From assembly GCA_001770955.1 (NCBI GenBank), contig MESL01000035.1, positions 163,875 through 227,874 of the forward strand: 64,000 nucleotides of DNA. Reading direction: 5' to 3'. Shown in pieces: positions 48,672 through 60,883 of the stretch. The notes under the pieces were generated by a model that saw only the letters and a program-made list of their open reading frames with translations, made no database searches and was not told the DNA's origin. How positions within the stretch are numbered: position 1 is the first letter of the stretch; every line of letters begins with the position of its first letter. A program made the translations under genes and the position numbers. The stretch comes from Burkholderiales bacterium RIFCSPLOWO2_12_FULL_65_40 (GTDB lineage Bacteria; Pseudomonadota; Gammaproteobacteria; Burkholderiales; Burkholderiaceae_C).

Positions 48672-49181
48672 TCAGGCCGGGTTGTTGCCGCTGGCGTAGG
48701 TCTCCAGGCCGATGGCCACCACGGCGGCCACCTCGTCGCCCACTTCGGCGCGCAATTCGGCCTCGGCCTGCGCCACCGCGCTCTGGAATGCCCGCAGCCA
48801 GGCATGACCGGTCGGCGTGAACTGCACGCGCCGGGCCCGCGCATCGAGCGGGTCGGGGCGGCGCTCCACCAGGCCCCAGGCCTCGCACTGGTCCACCAGG
48901 GCGCCCATGGCCTGCTTGGTCATTCCGGCGCGCCCGGCCAGGTCGCCCAGCCGGTCGCCCCGCAGCGACAGGTGGCGCGTGATGTGCACATGCGCGGCGC
49001 TGACCTGGTCGCGCGCCGCCAGGTGCGACAGCGCCAGCGGCACATCCACGTTGCGCGCCATCAGCTGCAGCACCCGCGCATCAAAGCGCCGCAGGGCATG
49101 GCCCATCAGGCGGCCCAGATGGGTCTGGCGCCAAGCATCGTGCCGTGCGCTGTCCGGCGCGCTGGGGGGTGCGAAGTCCAT
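48672..49181 (-). CDS. MarR family transcriptional regulator
   Basis: Winged-helix regulator of 169 residues. Recognition segment LGDLAGRAGMTKQAMGALVDQCEAWGLVERRPDPLDARARRV is spread over residues about 82-122 (key parts: MTKQAMGALV and the wing DPLDARARRV). Start at ATG 49181 is preferred; upstream codons run through the palindrome at 49205. Divergent from recA. Ligand unknown. Confidence 0.85.
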   Translation of the reverse strand: MDFAPPSAPDSARHDAWRQTHLGRLMGHALRRFDARVLQLMARNVDVPLALSHLAARDQVSAAHVHITRHLSLRGDRLGDLAGRAGMTKQAMGALVDQCEAWGLVERRPDPLDARARRVQFTPTGHAWLRAFQSAVAQAEAELRAEVGDEVAAVVAIGLETYASGNNPA

Positions 49182-49204
49182 CGGCAAATGGTAAGGCAAA
49201 CTGA

Positions 49205-49217
49205 CCAAATAATTTGG
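49205..49217. promoter_or_regulatory. palindromic candidate MarR operator
   Basis: CCAAATAATTTGG is a perfect 13-base dyad about its central base, followed by a second half-site AAATTTGG (49218-49225). It lies 24 bases before the marR start, where an autoregulatory operator is expected. Confidence 0.5.
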
Positions 49218-49245
49218 AAATTTGGAGAAATGCCCGGATAAACTA

Positions 49246-49261
49246 CTGTTCAAGCATCCAG
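49246..49261. promoter_or_regulatory. LexA (SOS) box of recA
   Basis: CTGTTCAAGCATCCAG fits CTGT-N8-ACAG with one mismatch and, with flanking TA, closely resembles the E. coli recA box. It lies about 60 bases upstream of the recA ATG. A weaker CTGTCATTAATTGCAG follows at 49263. Confidence 0.65.
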
Positions 49262-49321
49262 CCTGTCATTAATTGCAGCCGGTGCGCACAACACCCCTAC
49301 CGACCTTTCCAGGAGATTTTC

Positions 49322-50452
<1,131 letters not shown>

Positions 50453-50484
50453 TCGCTGAACCGCCGCAGTGCCAGAGGCCGACC

Positions 50485-50958
50485 ATGCCCATGCCGCAGC
50501 CATCGCTCAAGGGCCGGGCGTTGCGCTGCCTGGCGGCACGCGAACACTCGCGCGCCGAGTTGCTGCGCAAACTGGCGCCGTACGAGGAGGAGCCAGGTCA
50601 GCTGGAGAGCGTGCTCGACGAACTGCAGGCCAAGGGCTTCATCAGCGAGGAGCGCGTGGCAGCGTCGCTCTTGCACCGCCGTGCGGCACGCCTGGGGGAT
50701 TTGCGCATCCGGCAGGAGCTGCAGGCCAAGGGGCTGGACGCACCCACGGTGGCGCACGCCCTCGACCAGTTGCGCGGCACGGAGCGCGAGCGTGCGCAGG
50801 TGGTATGGCAACGCAAGTTCGGCACACCCGCGCAGGATGCCAAAGAGCGCGCACGGCAGATGCGTTTTTTGCTGGCGCGCGGGTTTTCGGCCGACGTGGT
50901 GCGGCGCGTGGTGCAGGGCGGCGCAGGCCCTGAGGCCGACACCGATACGAAATATTGA
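50485..50958 (+). CDS. recX: RecA regulator RecX
   Basis: Protein of 157 residues made of three tandem helical RecX repeats; LKGRALRCLAAREHSRAELL opens the first, GFISEERVAASLLHRRAARLG marks the middle. RecX limits RecA filaments. The frame is a continuation of an open frame inside recA, but the ATG at 50485 gives the expected length. Confidence 0.92.
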   Translation: MPMPQPSLKGRALRCLAAREHSRAELLRKLAPYEEEPGQLESVLDELQAKGFISEERVAASLLHRRAARLGDLRIRQELQAKGLDAPTVAHALDQLRGTERERAQVVWQRKFGTPAQDAKERARQMRFLLARGFSADVVRRVVQGGAGPEADTDTKY

Positions 50959-50968
50959 AGCCTTTCAG

Positions 50969-51015
50969 GGCTCCAGCGCTTGATAGGCAAGCGCAGGCAG
51001 CTATTAATTAAATAG
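50969..51015 (-). repeat. dispersed repeat family 1 (inverted copy)
   Basis: GGCTCCAGCGCTTGATAGG then CAAGCGCAGGCAGCTATTAA: inverted family copy between the convergent ends of recX and argC, where it could end transcripts from both sides. Confidence 0.72.
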
Positions 51016-51018
51016 CAA

Positions 51019-51951
51019 TCAAAGCCCCAGCATCAGGCGCAGGTTCTGCACCGCCGCGCCGCTGGCGCCCTTGCCCAGGTTGTCCAGCCGGGCAATCAGC
51101 ACGGCCTGGCGGTATTCCTCGTTGGCGAACACGCGCAGTTCCAGCTGGTTGGTGTCGGCCAGTGTGTCAGCGGCCAGCTTGAGGTCTGCGGTGGGCTCAA
51201 GCACCTTCACCCATTGCTCGGGCGTGTTGGTACGGGCGTAATGGGCGGCCAGGGCGTCGTGCAGCGTGGCCGCCTTGGGCTGACCCGGCAGCAGATCGAG
51301 GTGCAACGGCAGTTGCACCAGCATGCCCTGGGGGAAATTGCCCACCGCAGGAATGAACAGCGGGCGGCGTGTCATGCCCGTGTAATGCAGGATTTCCGGG
51401 ATGTGCTTGTGGGCCAGTCCCAGCGCATAGGCCTCGTAGGGCGGCGCCTTGCCGGCTTCATAGGCCTCGATCATCGGGCGGCCTCCGCCGCTGTAGCCCG
51501 AAACGGAGGGCAGCGAGACCGCGAAATCTTTCGGCACCAGACCCGCATCGACCAGCGGACGCAACAGGGCGATGGCGCCCGTGGCATAGCAGCCTGGGTT
51601 GGCCACGCGCGTGGCCGTGCGCACGGCATCGAGCTGCCCCGCGCACAGTTCAGGGAAGCCGAACACCCAGCCCGGCGCCGTGCGGTGCGCGGTGCTGGCA
51701 TCGATCACCTTGATGCGGCGGCCTGTGGCCTGCTCGATGCTGTCCACCAGCGCCACGGTTTCGCGGGCCGCATCGTCATGCAGGCACAGCACCACCAGGT
51801 CGGCCTGGCCCACCAGGGCGCGCTTGGCGGCCGGGTCCTTGCGCAGTTCGGGGGCAATGCTCAGCAGTTCAACCCCGCTCATGCCCTGCAGGCGCTCGCG
51901 GATCTGCAGACCCGTGGTGCCGGCTTCGCCGTCAATGAAAACTTTGGACAT
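51019..51951 (-). CDS. argC: N-acetyl-gamma-glutamyl-phosphate reductase (class 2)
   Basis: Arginine biosynthesis enzyme of 310 residues. The N-terminus [15 protein letters not shown] is of the short class 2 ArgC; catalytic Cys in [13 protein letters not shown] near residue 117. The ATG at 51951 has AGGAG-like bases (GGAGCAAACC on the minus strand) upstream. Divergent from sucC. Confidence 0.94.
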   Translation of the reverse strand: MSKVFIDGEAGTTGLQIRERLQGMSGVELLSIAPELRKDPAAKRALVGQADLVVLCLHDDAARETVALVDSIEQATGRRIKVIDASTAHRTAPGWVFGFPELCAGQLDAVRTATRVANPGCYATGAIALLRPLVDAGLVPKDFAVSLPSVSGYSGGGRPMIEAYEAGKAPPYEAYALGLAHKHIPEILHYTGMTRRPLFIPAVGNFPQGMLVQLPLHLDLLPGQPKAATLHDALAAHYARTNTPEQWVKVLEPTADLKLAADTLADTNQLELRVFANEEYRQAVLIARLDNLGKGASGAAVQNLRLMLGL

Positions 51952-52117
51952 GGTTTGCTCCTGCAATGGGGGCGCCGTGCTGTACTGGCGGCGTAAGTTT
52001 TGGAAAAGGTATGGTGCGTCGCAACATGATACATTTACCGGCTGCCATGTCCCACGCCCGCCGCCAGACATTCCAACCATGGTAGACGGGTGAAATCAAT
52101 TTCCTGAGAGAGCCCTC

Positions 52118-53278
<1,161 letters not shown>

Positions 53279-53297
53279 GAAGCCCGGAGAAATACCC

Positions 53298-54191
53298 ATG
53301 TCGATCTACATCAACAAAGACACCAAGGTCATCACCCAGGGCATCACGGGCAAGACCGGCCAGTTCCACACGGAAAAGTGCCAGGAATACGCGAACGGCA
53401 AGAACTGCTTCGTCGCGGGCGTGAACCCCAAGAAGGCCGGTGAGTCGATCTTCAACATCCCGATCTACGCCTCCGTCAAGGAAGCCGCGACGCAGACTGG
53501 CGCCACCGTGTCGGTGATCTACGTGCCGCCCGCAGGCGCTGCCGCCGCGATCTGGGAAGCCGTCGAGGCCGACCTGGACATGGCCATCTGCATCACCGAA
53601 GGCATTCCGGTCAAGGACATGCTCGAAGTGCGCAACAAGATGAAGGCCAAGGAAGCCGCCGGCGGCAAGAAGACGCTGCTGCTGGGCCCCAACTGCCCCG
53701 GCATCATCACGCCCGACGAAATCAAGATCGGCATCATGCCCGGCCACATCCACCGCAAGGGCCGCATCGGCGTGGTGAGCCGTTCGGGCACGCTGACCTA
53801 CGAAGCCGTGGCCATGTTGACCGAAGTGGGTCTGGGCCAGTCCACCGCCGTGGGCATTGGTGGCGACCCCATCAATGGCCTCAAGCACATCGACGTGATG
53901 CGCGCCTTCAACGACGACCCCGACACCGATGCCGTGATCATGATCGGCGAGATCGGTGGTCCTGACGAAGCCGAAGCCGCCCTGTGGTGCAAGGCCAATA
54001 TGAAGAAGCCGATCGTCGGTTTCATCGCGGGTGTCACCGCGCCTCCCGGCAAGCGCATGGGCCACGCTGGCGCGCTGATCTCCGGTGGTGCCGATACGGC
54101 CGATGCCAAGCTCGCCATCATGGAAGAGTCGGGTTTCATCATCACGCGCAACCCCTCGGAACTGGGCAAGCTGCTCAAGGCGCAGCTCTGA
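53298..54191 (+). CDS. sucD: succinyl-CoA synthetase alpha subunit
   Basis: Protein of 297 residues: N-terminal CoA-binding Rossmann domain ([13 protein letters not shown] near residue 16) and active-site His in [10 protein letters not shown] near residue 254, which is transiently phosphorylated. A strong terminator follows. Confidence 0.97.
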   Translation: MSIYINKDTKVITQGITGKTGQFHTEKCQEYANGKNCFVAGVNPKKAGESIFNIPIYASVKEAATQTGATVSVIYVPPAGAAAAIWEAVEADLDMAICITEGIPVKDMLEVRNKMKAKEAAGGKKTLLLGPNCPGIITPDEIKIGIMPGHIHRKGRIGVVSRSGTLTYEAVAMLTEVGLGQSTAVGIGGDPINGLKHIDVMRAFNDDPDTDAVIMIGEIGGPDEAEAALWCKANMKKPIVGFIAGVTAPPGKRMGHAGALISGGADTADAKLAIMEESGFIITRNPSELGKLLKAQL

Positions 54192-54220
54192 TCTGAGCCA
54201 GGGCATTTTGTCCCTTCCAG

Positions 54221-54254
54221 AAAGCGCCGGTGGCTCGCCCACCGGCGCTTTTTT
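54221..54254 (+). terminator. intrinsic terminator of sucCD
   Basis: AAGCGCCGGTGG (54222-54233) and CCACCGGCGCTT (54239-54250) form a perfect 12-pair stem around a five-base loop, running into six T residues. The downstream gene needs its own promoter within 54255-54394, which I could not pin down. Confidence 0.92.
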
Positions 54255-54394
54255 GCTATCAGAATGACAAAATTGGCAGATGCAGCGCGTGGTCCTGGCC
54301 GGATGTCCCTGTCGCAGGGGTGAGGCCTCCGGCGCAATTCTTGCTTGGTTCTAGGTTCATCAAAAACCAAAGGCACGTGCACGTGGGGCAAATC

Positions 54395-57037
54395 ATGGAG
54401 GTGCGGGAGGCAATGCGCAAGCACGGGGTGGCTGCCCTGGTGCTGGCACTGGCCATGGCTGCGCTGTATTTTGCCACGGACATCGTGCACAGCCTGGACC
54501 AGCGCGTCTACGATGCGGCGCTGGCGCGCCCAGACCGCCAGGCCTTGAGCGAAGTCGTCATCGTGGCGATCGACGAGGCCAGCCTGGCACAGATGGGCGC
54601 CTGGCCGTGGCCGCGCGATGTGCACGCCCAGGTGATTGACCGCCTGGCCGCCGCCGGGGCCAAGACCATTGTTCACACCACCCCGCTGGACCATGCGCAA
54701 ACCTATCCGGCCCAAGCCTATCTGCGGGACATCCGGGCCACGCTGGGCGCGGCCGCGCCGGAGGCTGCGACGCTGAGCGGTCTGATCGGCCGCACGCTGG
54801 ACGAGGCAGATGCGGCGCTGAACACCGACCAGCGGCTGGCCTCCAGCATTCAGCGGGCCGGCAATGTGCTGCTGGGTAGTCGCGTTCAACCGGATGCGCC
54901 GGGCAGCGGCGCGACAGGAAAGTGGCCGCCGTACGTGCATCGCAGCGCCCTGCCCAACCCGGGGAGCCGTGCCTTGGGTGGCGATGGAGTCCGGCCCCCG
55001 ATCGCCCTGCTGGGGCAGGCGGCGGCAGGCGTGGGGCACATGCAGGTGTTGGCGGATTCCGATGGTGTTGTGCGCCGTGTGCCGCTGGTGCTGCGCCAGG
55101 ACGGCGCGGGCATGCCTGCGCTGGCACTGCTGGCCGCGGCGCACAGCCTGCGCCTCGGAATGCGGGATGTACAGTGGCTGAATGACCGGGCCATGAGCCT
55201 CGGCGGCCTGACCGTTCTGACCGACGAGCAGGCGGTGCTGCGCCCGCCGCACTATGCCGCGCCGCAGGGCGCGGGCGCCTTTGTGACGATCCCTTTTCAC
55301 GAAGTGCTGGCAGGCAAGGTGCCGCCCGCGCGCCTGCAGAACAAGGTGGTGCTCATCGGAGGCACTGCGCCCGAGGTGCAGTCCTGGGTTACCGCACCTG
55401 GCGACCGTGCGGTGGCGCCCGTGCAGCTGCTGGCAGACCAGATATCGGGCATCCGGCAAGGGCATGTGGTCACTCAGCCCGTCTGGGCCATGCCCGCCAT
55501 GGCGGTGCTATGGCTTGCCGTGGTGTTGTTCCTTGCAGGGGTGCTGCCCCGGCTGGGTGGGGCCGCTGGTGCGGGCATCGCCCTGGGGCTGGCGCTGGGC
55601 CTGGCGGGGGTGCAGTGGCTGGGTCTGGCGTTGATGGGCCAGTGGTTTCCAGCGGGGCTGGCAGTCGTCACCCTGATGGCGGGCGCACTGTGGCATGTGG
55701 CCCGCTCAGGGCAGGCGGGTTCCCTGGCGATGTCGCAGCAGGGTGGGCAGGGCGCCACGGAGGCAGACCGGATGATGGGCCTGGCCTTGCAGGGGCAGGG
55801 GCAGCTTGATATGGCGTTCGAGCGCCTGCGCCGCGTTCCGGCGGGCCTGCAGGTGCAGGACAACCTGATGCATCTGGCGCAAGATTTTGAACGCAAGCAC
55901 CAGTACGACAAGGCACAGGCTGTTTACGAGCATGTCTTGAGGCAGGATCGTGAGCACAAGGAAGCGCGGGCGCGACGCAAGCGGGTCAAGCGACTGGCGG
56001 AAGTTGCGGCGCAGGCAGGAGCCATCCCGGAGCCGCAGGCGCCGTCTGCACAAAGTGCCCCCGAGCTCCTGGGCCGCTACCACATTGAAAAAGAACTGGG
56101 GCGGGGGTCGATGGGGGTGGTGTACCAGGGGCGCGATCCGAAGATCGGTCGGGTGGTGGCCATCAAGGCGCTGGCCTTGGGGCAAGAGTTTGATGGCGCC
56201 GCCCTGGTGGATGCACGCGCGCGCTTTTTCCGCGAGGCTGAATCAGCCGGGCGCTTGCAGCACCAGAACATCGTCACGATTTACGACGCAGGCGATGAGC
56301 ACGGACTGGCCTGGATCGCCATGGAACTGCTCAAGGGCCAGGATCTGACCGGCTTCACCCGGGCAGACCATTTGCTGCCGTTGGCGCAAGTGGTGTCGAT
56401 TGTGGCGGCCGTGGCCGATGCGCTGGACTACGCGCACCAGCAGAACGTGGTGCACCGCGATATCAAGCCGGCCAACATCATGTTTGATGCTGCCACCGGT
56501 GCGGTCAAGGTATCGGATTTCGGCATCGCGCGCATCACCGACAGCAGCAAGACCCGCACCGGGCTGGTGCTGGGCACACCCAGCTTCATGGCGCCAGAAC
56601 AACTGGCGGGGCACAAGGTCGATGGGCGCTGCGATCTCTACGCACTGGGCGTGACGCTGTTCCAGCTGCTCACCGCAAGCCTGCCCTTGCGGGGGGCATC
56701 GATGAGCGAACTGATGCACAACATTGCCCGCACGCCCGCGCCCGATGTGCGCACCCTGCGCCCCGATGTGCCGCCCGAGCTGGCCCGCATCGTGGCGCTG
56801 GCGCTGCGCAAGAACCCGCAGGAGCGCTACCAGACCGGCCGCCAGCTGGCGACAGATTTGCGCAACGTGGAAAACGGCATGCGCGCGGGGTCTGCAGATG
56901 CACCTGCGAACCATTCACTCGTCTATGATGCGCGCAGCGACCTCAACGAGCACAAAATGGCGGATTTTCAAGAAACTGTAATGGATGACCCCGTCCAGCG
57001 GGCCTCTGATTCCGCCATGGGCCCGGGTGCGCGATGA
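54395..57037 (+). CDS. CHASE2-domain serine/threonine protein kinase
   Basis: Membrane kinase of 880 residues. One N-terminal helix (about 9-30), a periplasmic CHASE2 sensor (about 30-350; VVIVAIDEASLAQMGAWPWPR is its opening), a cluster of helices (about 358-455), a TPR-like linker (AFERLRRV...DKAQAVYEHVL) and a Hanks-type kinase (about 558-835) with GRGSMGVVYQG, VVAIK, HRDIKPANIM, SDFGIA and MAPEQ, all residues needed for activity. Start: ATG 54395 rather than 54413, whose GGGAGG is too close. Overlaps the phosphatase gene by four bases. Confidence 0.88.
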   Translation: MEVREAMRKHGVAALVLALAMAALYFATDIVHSLDQRVYDAALARPDRQALSEVVIVAIDEASLAQMGAWPWPRDVHAQVIDRLAAAGAKTIVHTTPLDHAQTYPAQAYLRDIRATLGAAAPEAATLSGLIGRTLDEADAALNTDQRLASSIQRAGNVLLGSRVQPDAPGSGATGKWPPYVHRSALPNPGSRALGGDGVRPPIALLGQAAAGVGHMQVLADSDGVVRRVPLVLRQDGAGMPALALLAAAHSLRLGMRDVQWLNDRAMSLGGLTVLTDEQAVLRPPHYAAPQGAGAFVTIPFHEVLAGKVPPARLQNKVVLIGGTAPEVQSWVTAPGDRAVAPVQLLADQISGIRQGHVVTQPVWAMPAMAVLWLAVVLFLAGVLPRLGGAAGAGIALGLALGLAGVQWLGLALMGQWFPAGLAVVTLMAGALWHVARSGQAGSLAMSQQGGQGATEADRMMGLALQGQGQLDMAFERLRRVPAGLQVQDNLMHLAQDFERKHQYDKAQAVYEHVLRQDREHKEARARRKRVKRLAEVAAQAGAIPEPQAPSAQSAPELLGRYHIEKELGRGSMGVVYQGRDPKIGRVVAIKALALGQEFDGAALVDARARFFREAESAGRLQHQNIVTIYDAGDEHGLAWIAMELLKGQDLTGFTRADHLLPLAQVVSIVAAVADALDYAHQQNVVHRDIKPANIMFDAATGAVKVSDFGIARITDSSKTRTGLVLGTPSFMAPEQLAGHKVDGRCDLYALGVTLFQLLTASLPLRGASMSELMHNIARTPAPDVRTLRPDVPPELARIVALALRKNPQERYQTGRQLATDLRNVENGMRAGSADAPANHSLVYDARSDLNEHKMADFQETVMDDPVQRASDSAMGPGAR

Positions 57038-57840
57038 CTGCGGTGAAGATGGCCTACGAGTTCCATGCACGCACCGACCCGGGACGCGTGCGCGCCAACA
57101 ATGAAGATGCTGTCTGTGTGGACTCCCAGGCCCAGGTAGCGGTGCTGGCCGACGGCATGGGCGGCTACAACGCTGGCGAAGTGGCCAGCGGCATGGCCAC
57201 CACATTCATCCGTACCGAACTGGCGCGCTGGCTGGCCCAGGCCGGGCAGCATCTCAAGGCATTTGACCTGCGCCGTGGTATCGAGATCTGTGTGGACAAT
57301 GCCAACCAGGCCATTCTGGGTGCTGCCGAATCCAATCCGCAGTACTCCGGCATGGGCACCACGGTGGTGGTGGGTGTGTTTCAGGGCGGCCGGCTCATGC
57401 TGGGGCATATCGGCGATTCGCGCTGCTATCGCCTGCGCGCCGGTGTGCTGGAGCAGATCACGCGCGATCACTCGTGGTTGCAGGAGCAGATCGACGCAGG
57501 GTTGATCACGCCACAGCAGGCGGCACTCTCCACCAGCCGCAATCTGGTCACACGCGCCCTGGGGGTCGAAGACCATGTGCTGGTCGAGATCAATGAATTC
57601 AAGGTCGAACCGCAAGACCTCTACCTCATGTGCTCGGACGGTCTCAGCGAAATGGTGGACCATGCCGCCCTGACGGCCCTGGCGGCAGCCAGTGTCTCAC
57701 TGGAAGAAAAAGCGCGGCGCCTCATCGACGCCGCCAACGCCAATGGGGGCCGCGACAACATCAGTGTTGTTCTGGTGCAGGCGGGCTCGGCCGAGGGCGG
57801 CAAACGCAGTCTCATGTCGCGGTTGTTGCGACAGGCATAG
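57034..57840 (+). CDS. PP2C-type protein phosphatase (Stp1-like)
   Basis: Phosphatase of 268 residues with the PPM metal-binding motifs in order: RANNEDA (about 20), LADGMGGYNAG (about 37), GHIGDSR (about 126), CSDGLSE (about 196) and NGGRDNISVV (about 233). It would reverse phosphorylation by the upstream CHASE2 kinase, with which it is translationally coupled (ATGA). Confidence 0.92.
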   Translation: MTAVKMAYEFHARTDPGRVRANNEDAVCVDSQAQVAVLADGMGGYNAGEVASGMATTFIRTELARWLAQAGQHLKAFDLRRGIEICVDNANQAILGAAESNPQYSGMGTTVVVGVFQGGRLMLGHIGDSRCYRLRAGVLEQITRDHSWLQEQIDAGLITPQQAALSTSRNLVTRALGVEDHVLVEINEFKVEPQDLYLMCSDGLSEMVDHAALTALAAASVSLEEKARRLIDAANANGGRDNISVVLVQAGSAEGGKRSLMSRLLRQA

Positions 57841-57878
57841 CGTTCATTTATTCAATTTCACATGCATTGGAGTGGGTC

Positions 57879-58544
57879 ATGGCCAAAATGATCGTATCGA
57901 TCGACGGCGTCGTTATCAAAGAGGTGCAACTCACCAAGGAGCGCACCATGCTCGGTCGCCGTCCTTACAACGACATCGTGATCGACAATCTCGCGGTCAG
58001 TGGCGAGCACGCCGTGATGCACATGACCGAGCACGAGGTCGAGGTGGAAGACCTGGGCAGCACCAACGGCACCTACGTCAATGGCAAGGCCATCAAGCGC
58101 CAGGTGCTGCGCAATGGCGACACCATCGAAGTGGGCAAATACAAGATCCGCTTCCTCCAAGAAGAGGAGGACGGTGGTTACGAGAAAACCATGATCTTCA
58201 AGCCCGGCATGGTTCCGCCGCCCATTGCGCCCCGCCCGGCACCCGCCACGCCTGCAGCAGCACCTGCCGCTGCCGCAGCGCCCTTGTCGGCCGTGATTCG
58301 CGTACTCTCCGGTGCTGCCGCAGGGCGCGAGGTGGCGCTGACCAAGGTGGTGACCACCATTGGCAAGCCCGGCGTGGCCGTGGCCTCCATCACCCGGCGC
58401 CACCATGGCTTTGTGCTGGCCCATGTCGAGGGCCCAGACACACCCATGCACAACGGTGCGCGCATCGGCCAGGCGCCTGTGCCATTGCACACCGGCGACA
58501 TGCTGGAGCTGGCCGGCACTGAAATGCAGTTCATCCAGAGCTGA
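57879..58544 (+). CDS. FHA-domain protein (two FHA modules)
   Basis: Protein of 221 residues. The N-terminal FHA domain (about residues 18-90) has LGRRPYNDI, SGEHAVM and DLGSTNGTYVNG, i.e. the phosphothreonine-binding Arg, Ser, His and Asn. After a Pro/Ala linker (105-135) a second, weaker FHA-like domain (about 138-221) keeps RRHHGF but lacks the STNG loop. Likely reader of the kinase's phospho-targets. Confidence 0.85.
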   Translation: MAKMIVSIDGVVIKEVQLTKERTMLGRRPYNDIVIDNLAVSGEHAVMHMTEHEVEVEDLGSTNGTYVNGKAIKRQVLRNGDTIEVGKYKIRFLQEEEDGGYEKTMIFKPGMVPPPIAPRPAPATPAAAPAAAAAPLSAVIRVLSGAAAGREVALTKVVTTIGKPGVAVASITRRHHGFVLAHVEGPDTPMHNGARIGQAPVPLHTGDMLELAGTEMQFIQS

Positions 58545-58582
58545 AGGCGCGATCACCCGCACCGTGCAGCCAGGGGCAGGCC

Positions 58583-60868
58583 ATGGGCGATCGGGGCTTG
58601 ACGAGACTGCGCACACGCTTTGCAGGCGTGCTGCGCAGGCGCTGGCGGCGCATGGCGGTGGTCATGCTGCCTCTGCTGCTGGCGTTGCTGCATGCCACAG
58701 GAGCCTTGCGCATTCCGGTGCTGGAGCGCATGGACCAATGGATTTACGACGCCCGGCTGCGCGCCACCATGCCGCGCACGCTGGACGAGCGCATCGTCAT
58801 CATCGATCTCGATGAGCAAAGCCTGGAGCGCGTGGGACATTGGCCCTGGGGGCGCGACACCATGGCCCGCTTGACCCGGGAACTGATCGAGCGCCAGCAG
58901 GTCGCCGTGGTGGGCTTTGATATTGTCTTTGCCGAACCCGACGGCAGCTCGGGCCTCAAAAGCCTGCGGCAGTTGGCGCAAGGGCCGCTGCGTGGGCAGC
59001 CGGGCTTTGTTGATCAACTCGCGCGGTTGGCGCCTGAGCTGGATTTTGACGCGCGCTTTGCCCGCGTGCTCGAAGGGCAGAACGTGGTGCTGGGCTACTA
59101 CTTCACCAGCGACCGCGATGGCAAGGCACGTGGGTCCCTGCCCGCCCCTGCGCTGGACGCAGACCTGTTGCAAGGCAGGCAGTTGCGTGCCACCACCTGG
59201 AATGGCTACGGCAGCAATATCGCCCTGCTCGCGCAGGCCGCACCTGTTGCGGGCTTTTTCAATGCCATGAACGATGCCGATGGGGTGGTGCGCTCGCTGC
59301 CCCTGCTGGCCGAGTACCAGGGCCAGTATTACGAATCGTTGGCCTTGGCGGTGTTTCGCACGCTGCTCGGCAAACCGCAGGTGCACCCGGTGGTTGCCCA
59401 CACGGATGCCACCGGTGGCGCCCAGGCTCTCCAGGCCATCGAATTGCACCAGGATGGCCGCACTTTGCAACTGCCGGTGGATGACCAGCTTGCGACACTG
59501 GTGCCCTACCGGGGGCCGGGTGGCCCTCGGGGCGGGTCATTTCGCTACATTCCCGCCGTCGATGTCCTCGACGGGCGGTTGGCACCTGCCAGCCTGCAAG
59601 GGCAGATCGTTCTGGTGGGGTCCACGGCGCCCGGCCTGCAAGACCTTCGCGCCACACCAGTGGACGGTGCATACCCCGGGGTGGAGACACACGCCAATGT
59701 CATCGCGGGTTTTCTGGATGGTACGGGTACGGTGCGGCCGGACTATGCCGCCGGGTTCGATGTGTTCCAGATCCTGTGTACGGGGCTGTTGCTGGCATTG
59801 GCGTTGCCGGTGCTCAGCGCCAGCGCGGCGGTGGCGCTGAGCGTCGGGGTGCTGGGCAGTCTGGTCGGCCTCAATGGCTGGCTGTACCAGGCCCACGGCT
59901 TGGCCATGCCTCTGGCCACGGTGCTGGTACTGGTGCTGCTGGCCTATGCATTGAACATGAGCTACGGCTACTTTGTGGAAAGCCGGGCCAAACGCGGCTT
60001 GGCGCACCTGTTCGGCACCTACGTCCCACCCGAGCTGGTGGACGAGATGGTGCTGGAGCCCGAGCGATACAGCATGCAGGCGGCCAGCCGGGAACTCACG
60101 GTCATGTTCTGCGACATGCGCGGCTTCACCGCCATGTCCGAGCGCATGGAACCTGTGCAACTGCAGGCCCTGCTCAACACCATCTTCACCCGCCTCACCC
60201 AGATCATCCGGGCTGAGCGTGGCACCATCGACAAGTACATGGGTGATTGCGTGATGGCTTTTTGGGGCGCGCCGGTGGCTACGCCCGAGCACGCAACGAT
60301 GGCAGTGCGTGCTGCCTTAGGCATGGTGCAGGCGGTGCAGGTGCTCAACGCGGAACACTGCCAGCGGGGCTTGCCTGCCATTGGCGTGGGCGTGGGTCTG
60401 AACACGGGAACGATGTGCGTGGGCGATATGGGCTCGGACATCCGGCGCAGTTACACGGTGATTGGCGACGCCGTCAATCTGGGCTCGCGGCTGGAAGGGC
60501 TGTGCAAGGTATACGGCGTTGAAATCGTGGTCAGTGAAAGCACCCACGCCCAGGCGCAGGGCTTCGTGTGGCAGGAACTCGACCGGGTGTGCGTCAAGGG
60601 CAAAGAACAGGCCGTTGCCATTTACCGTCCCATTGCCCCCGTTGGCACATTGACCGCCACGCAGCAGCATGCACTGGATGTGTGGCACGAATGGCTGGCT
60701 GCCTTTCGGGCGCAAGACTGGCCCCGGTGCGATACCCTGTGGCCGGCACTGCATGCTGCGGACCATGCACCGGCATTGCTGGCGTTTTATGACCAGCGCC
60801 TCCAGGCCCAGCGGGTGTTACCCTATAACCCCGACTGGGACGGTGCGACCCATTTCGACACCAAATAA
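58583..60868 (+). CDS. CHASE2-domain adenylate/guanylate cyclase (class III)
   Basis: Membrane protein of 761 residues: N-terminal helix (about 24-43), CHASE2 sensor (RIVIIDLDEQSLERVGHWPW near residue 70), three helices (about 390-465) and a class III cyclase domain (about 490-680) with metal Asp residues in FCDMRGFT and YMGD, base-selecting Lys in IDKYMGD, GVGLNTG and the transition-state Asn/Arg in NLGSRLE. The Lys favours cAMP; not proven. Same sensor type as the kinase four genes' length upstream. Confidence 0.88.
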   Translation: MGDRGLTRLRTRFAGVLRRRWRRMAVVMLPLLLALLHATGALRIPVLERMDQWIYDARLRATMPRTLDERIVIIDLDEQSLERVGHWPWGRDTMARLTRELIERQQVAVVGFDIVFAEPDGSSGLKSLRQLAQGPLRGQPGFVDQLARLAPELDFDARFARVLEGQNVVLGYYFTSDRDGKARGSLPAPALDADLLQGRQLRATTWNGYGSNIALLAQAAPVAGFFNAMNDADGVVRSLPLLAEYQGQYYESLALAVFRTLLGKPQVHPVVAHTDATGGAQALQAIELHQDGRTLQLPVDDQLATLVPYRGPGGPRGGSFRYIPAVDVLDGRLAPASLQGQIVLVGSTAPGLQDLRATPVDGAYPGVETHANVIAGFLDGTGTVRPDYAAGFDVFQILCTGLLLALALPVLSASAAVALSVGVLGSLVGLNGWLYQAHGLAMPLATVLVLVLLAYALNMSYGYFVESRAKRGLAHLFGTYVPPELVDEMVLEPERYSMQAASRELTVMFCDMRGFTAMSERMEPVQLQALLNTIFTRLTQIIRAERGTIDKYMGDCVMAFWGAPVATPEHATMAVRAALGMVQAVQVLNAEHCQRGLPAIGVGVGLNTGTMCVGDMGSDIRRSYTVIGDAVNLGSRLEGLCKVYGVEIVVSESTHAQAQGFVWQELDRVCVKGKEQAVAIYRPIAPVGTLTATQQHALDVWHEWLAAFRAQDWPRCDTLWPALHAADHAPALLAFYDQRLQAQRVLPYNPDWDGATHFDTK

Positions 60869-60883
60869 ACCACGGCATCCACC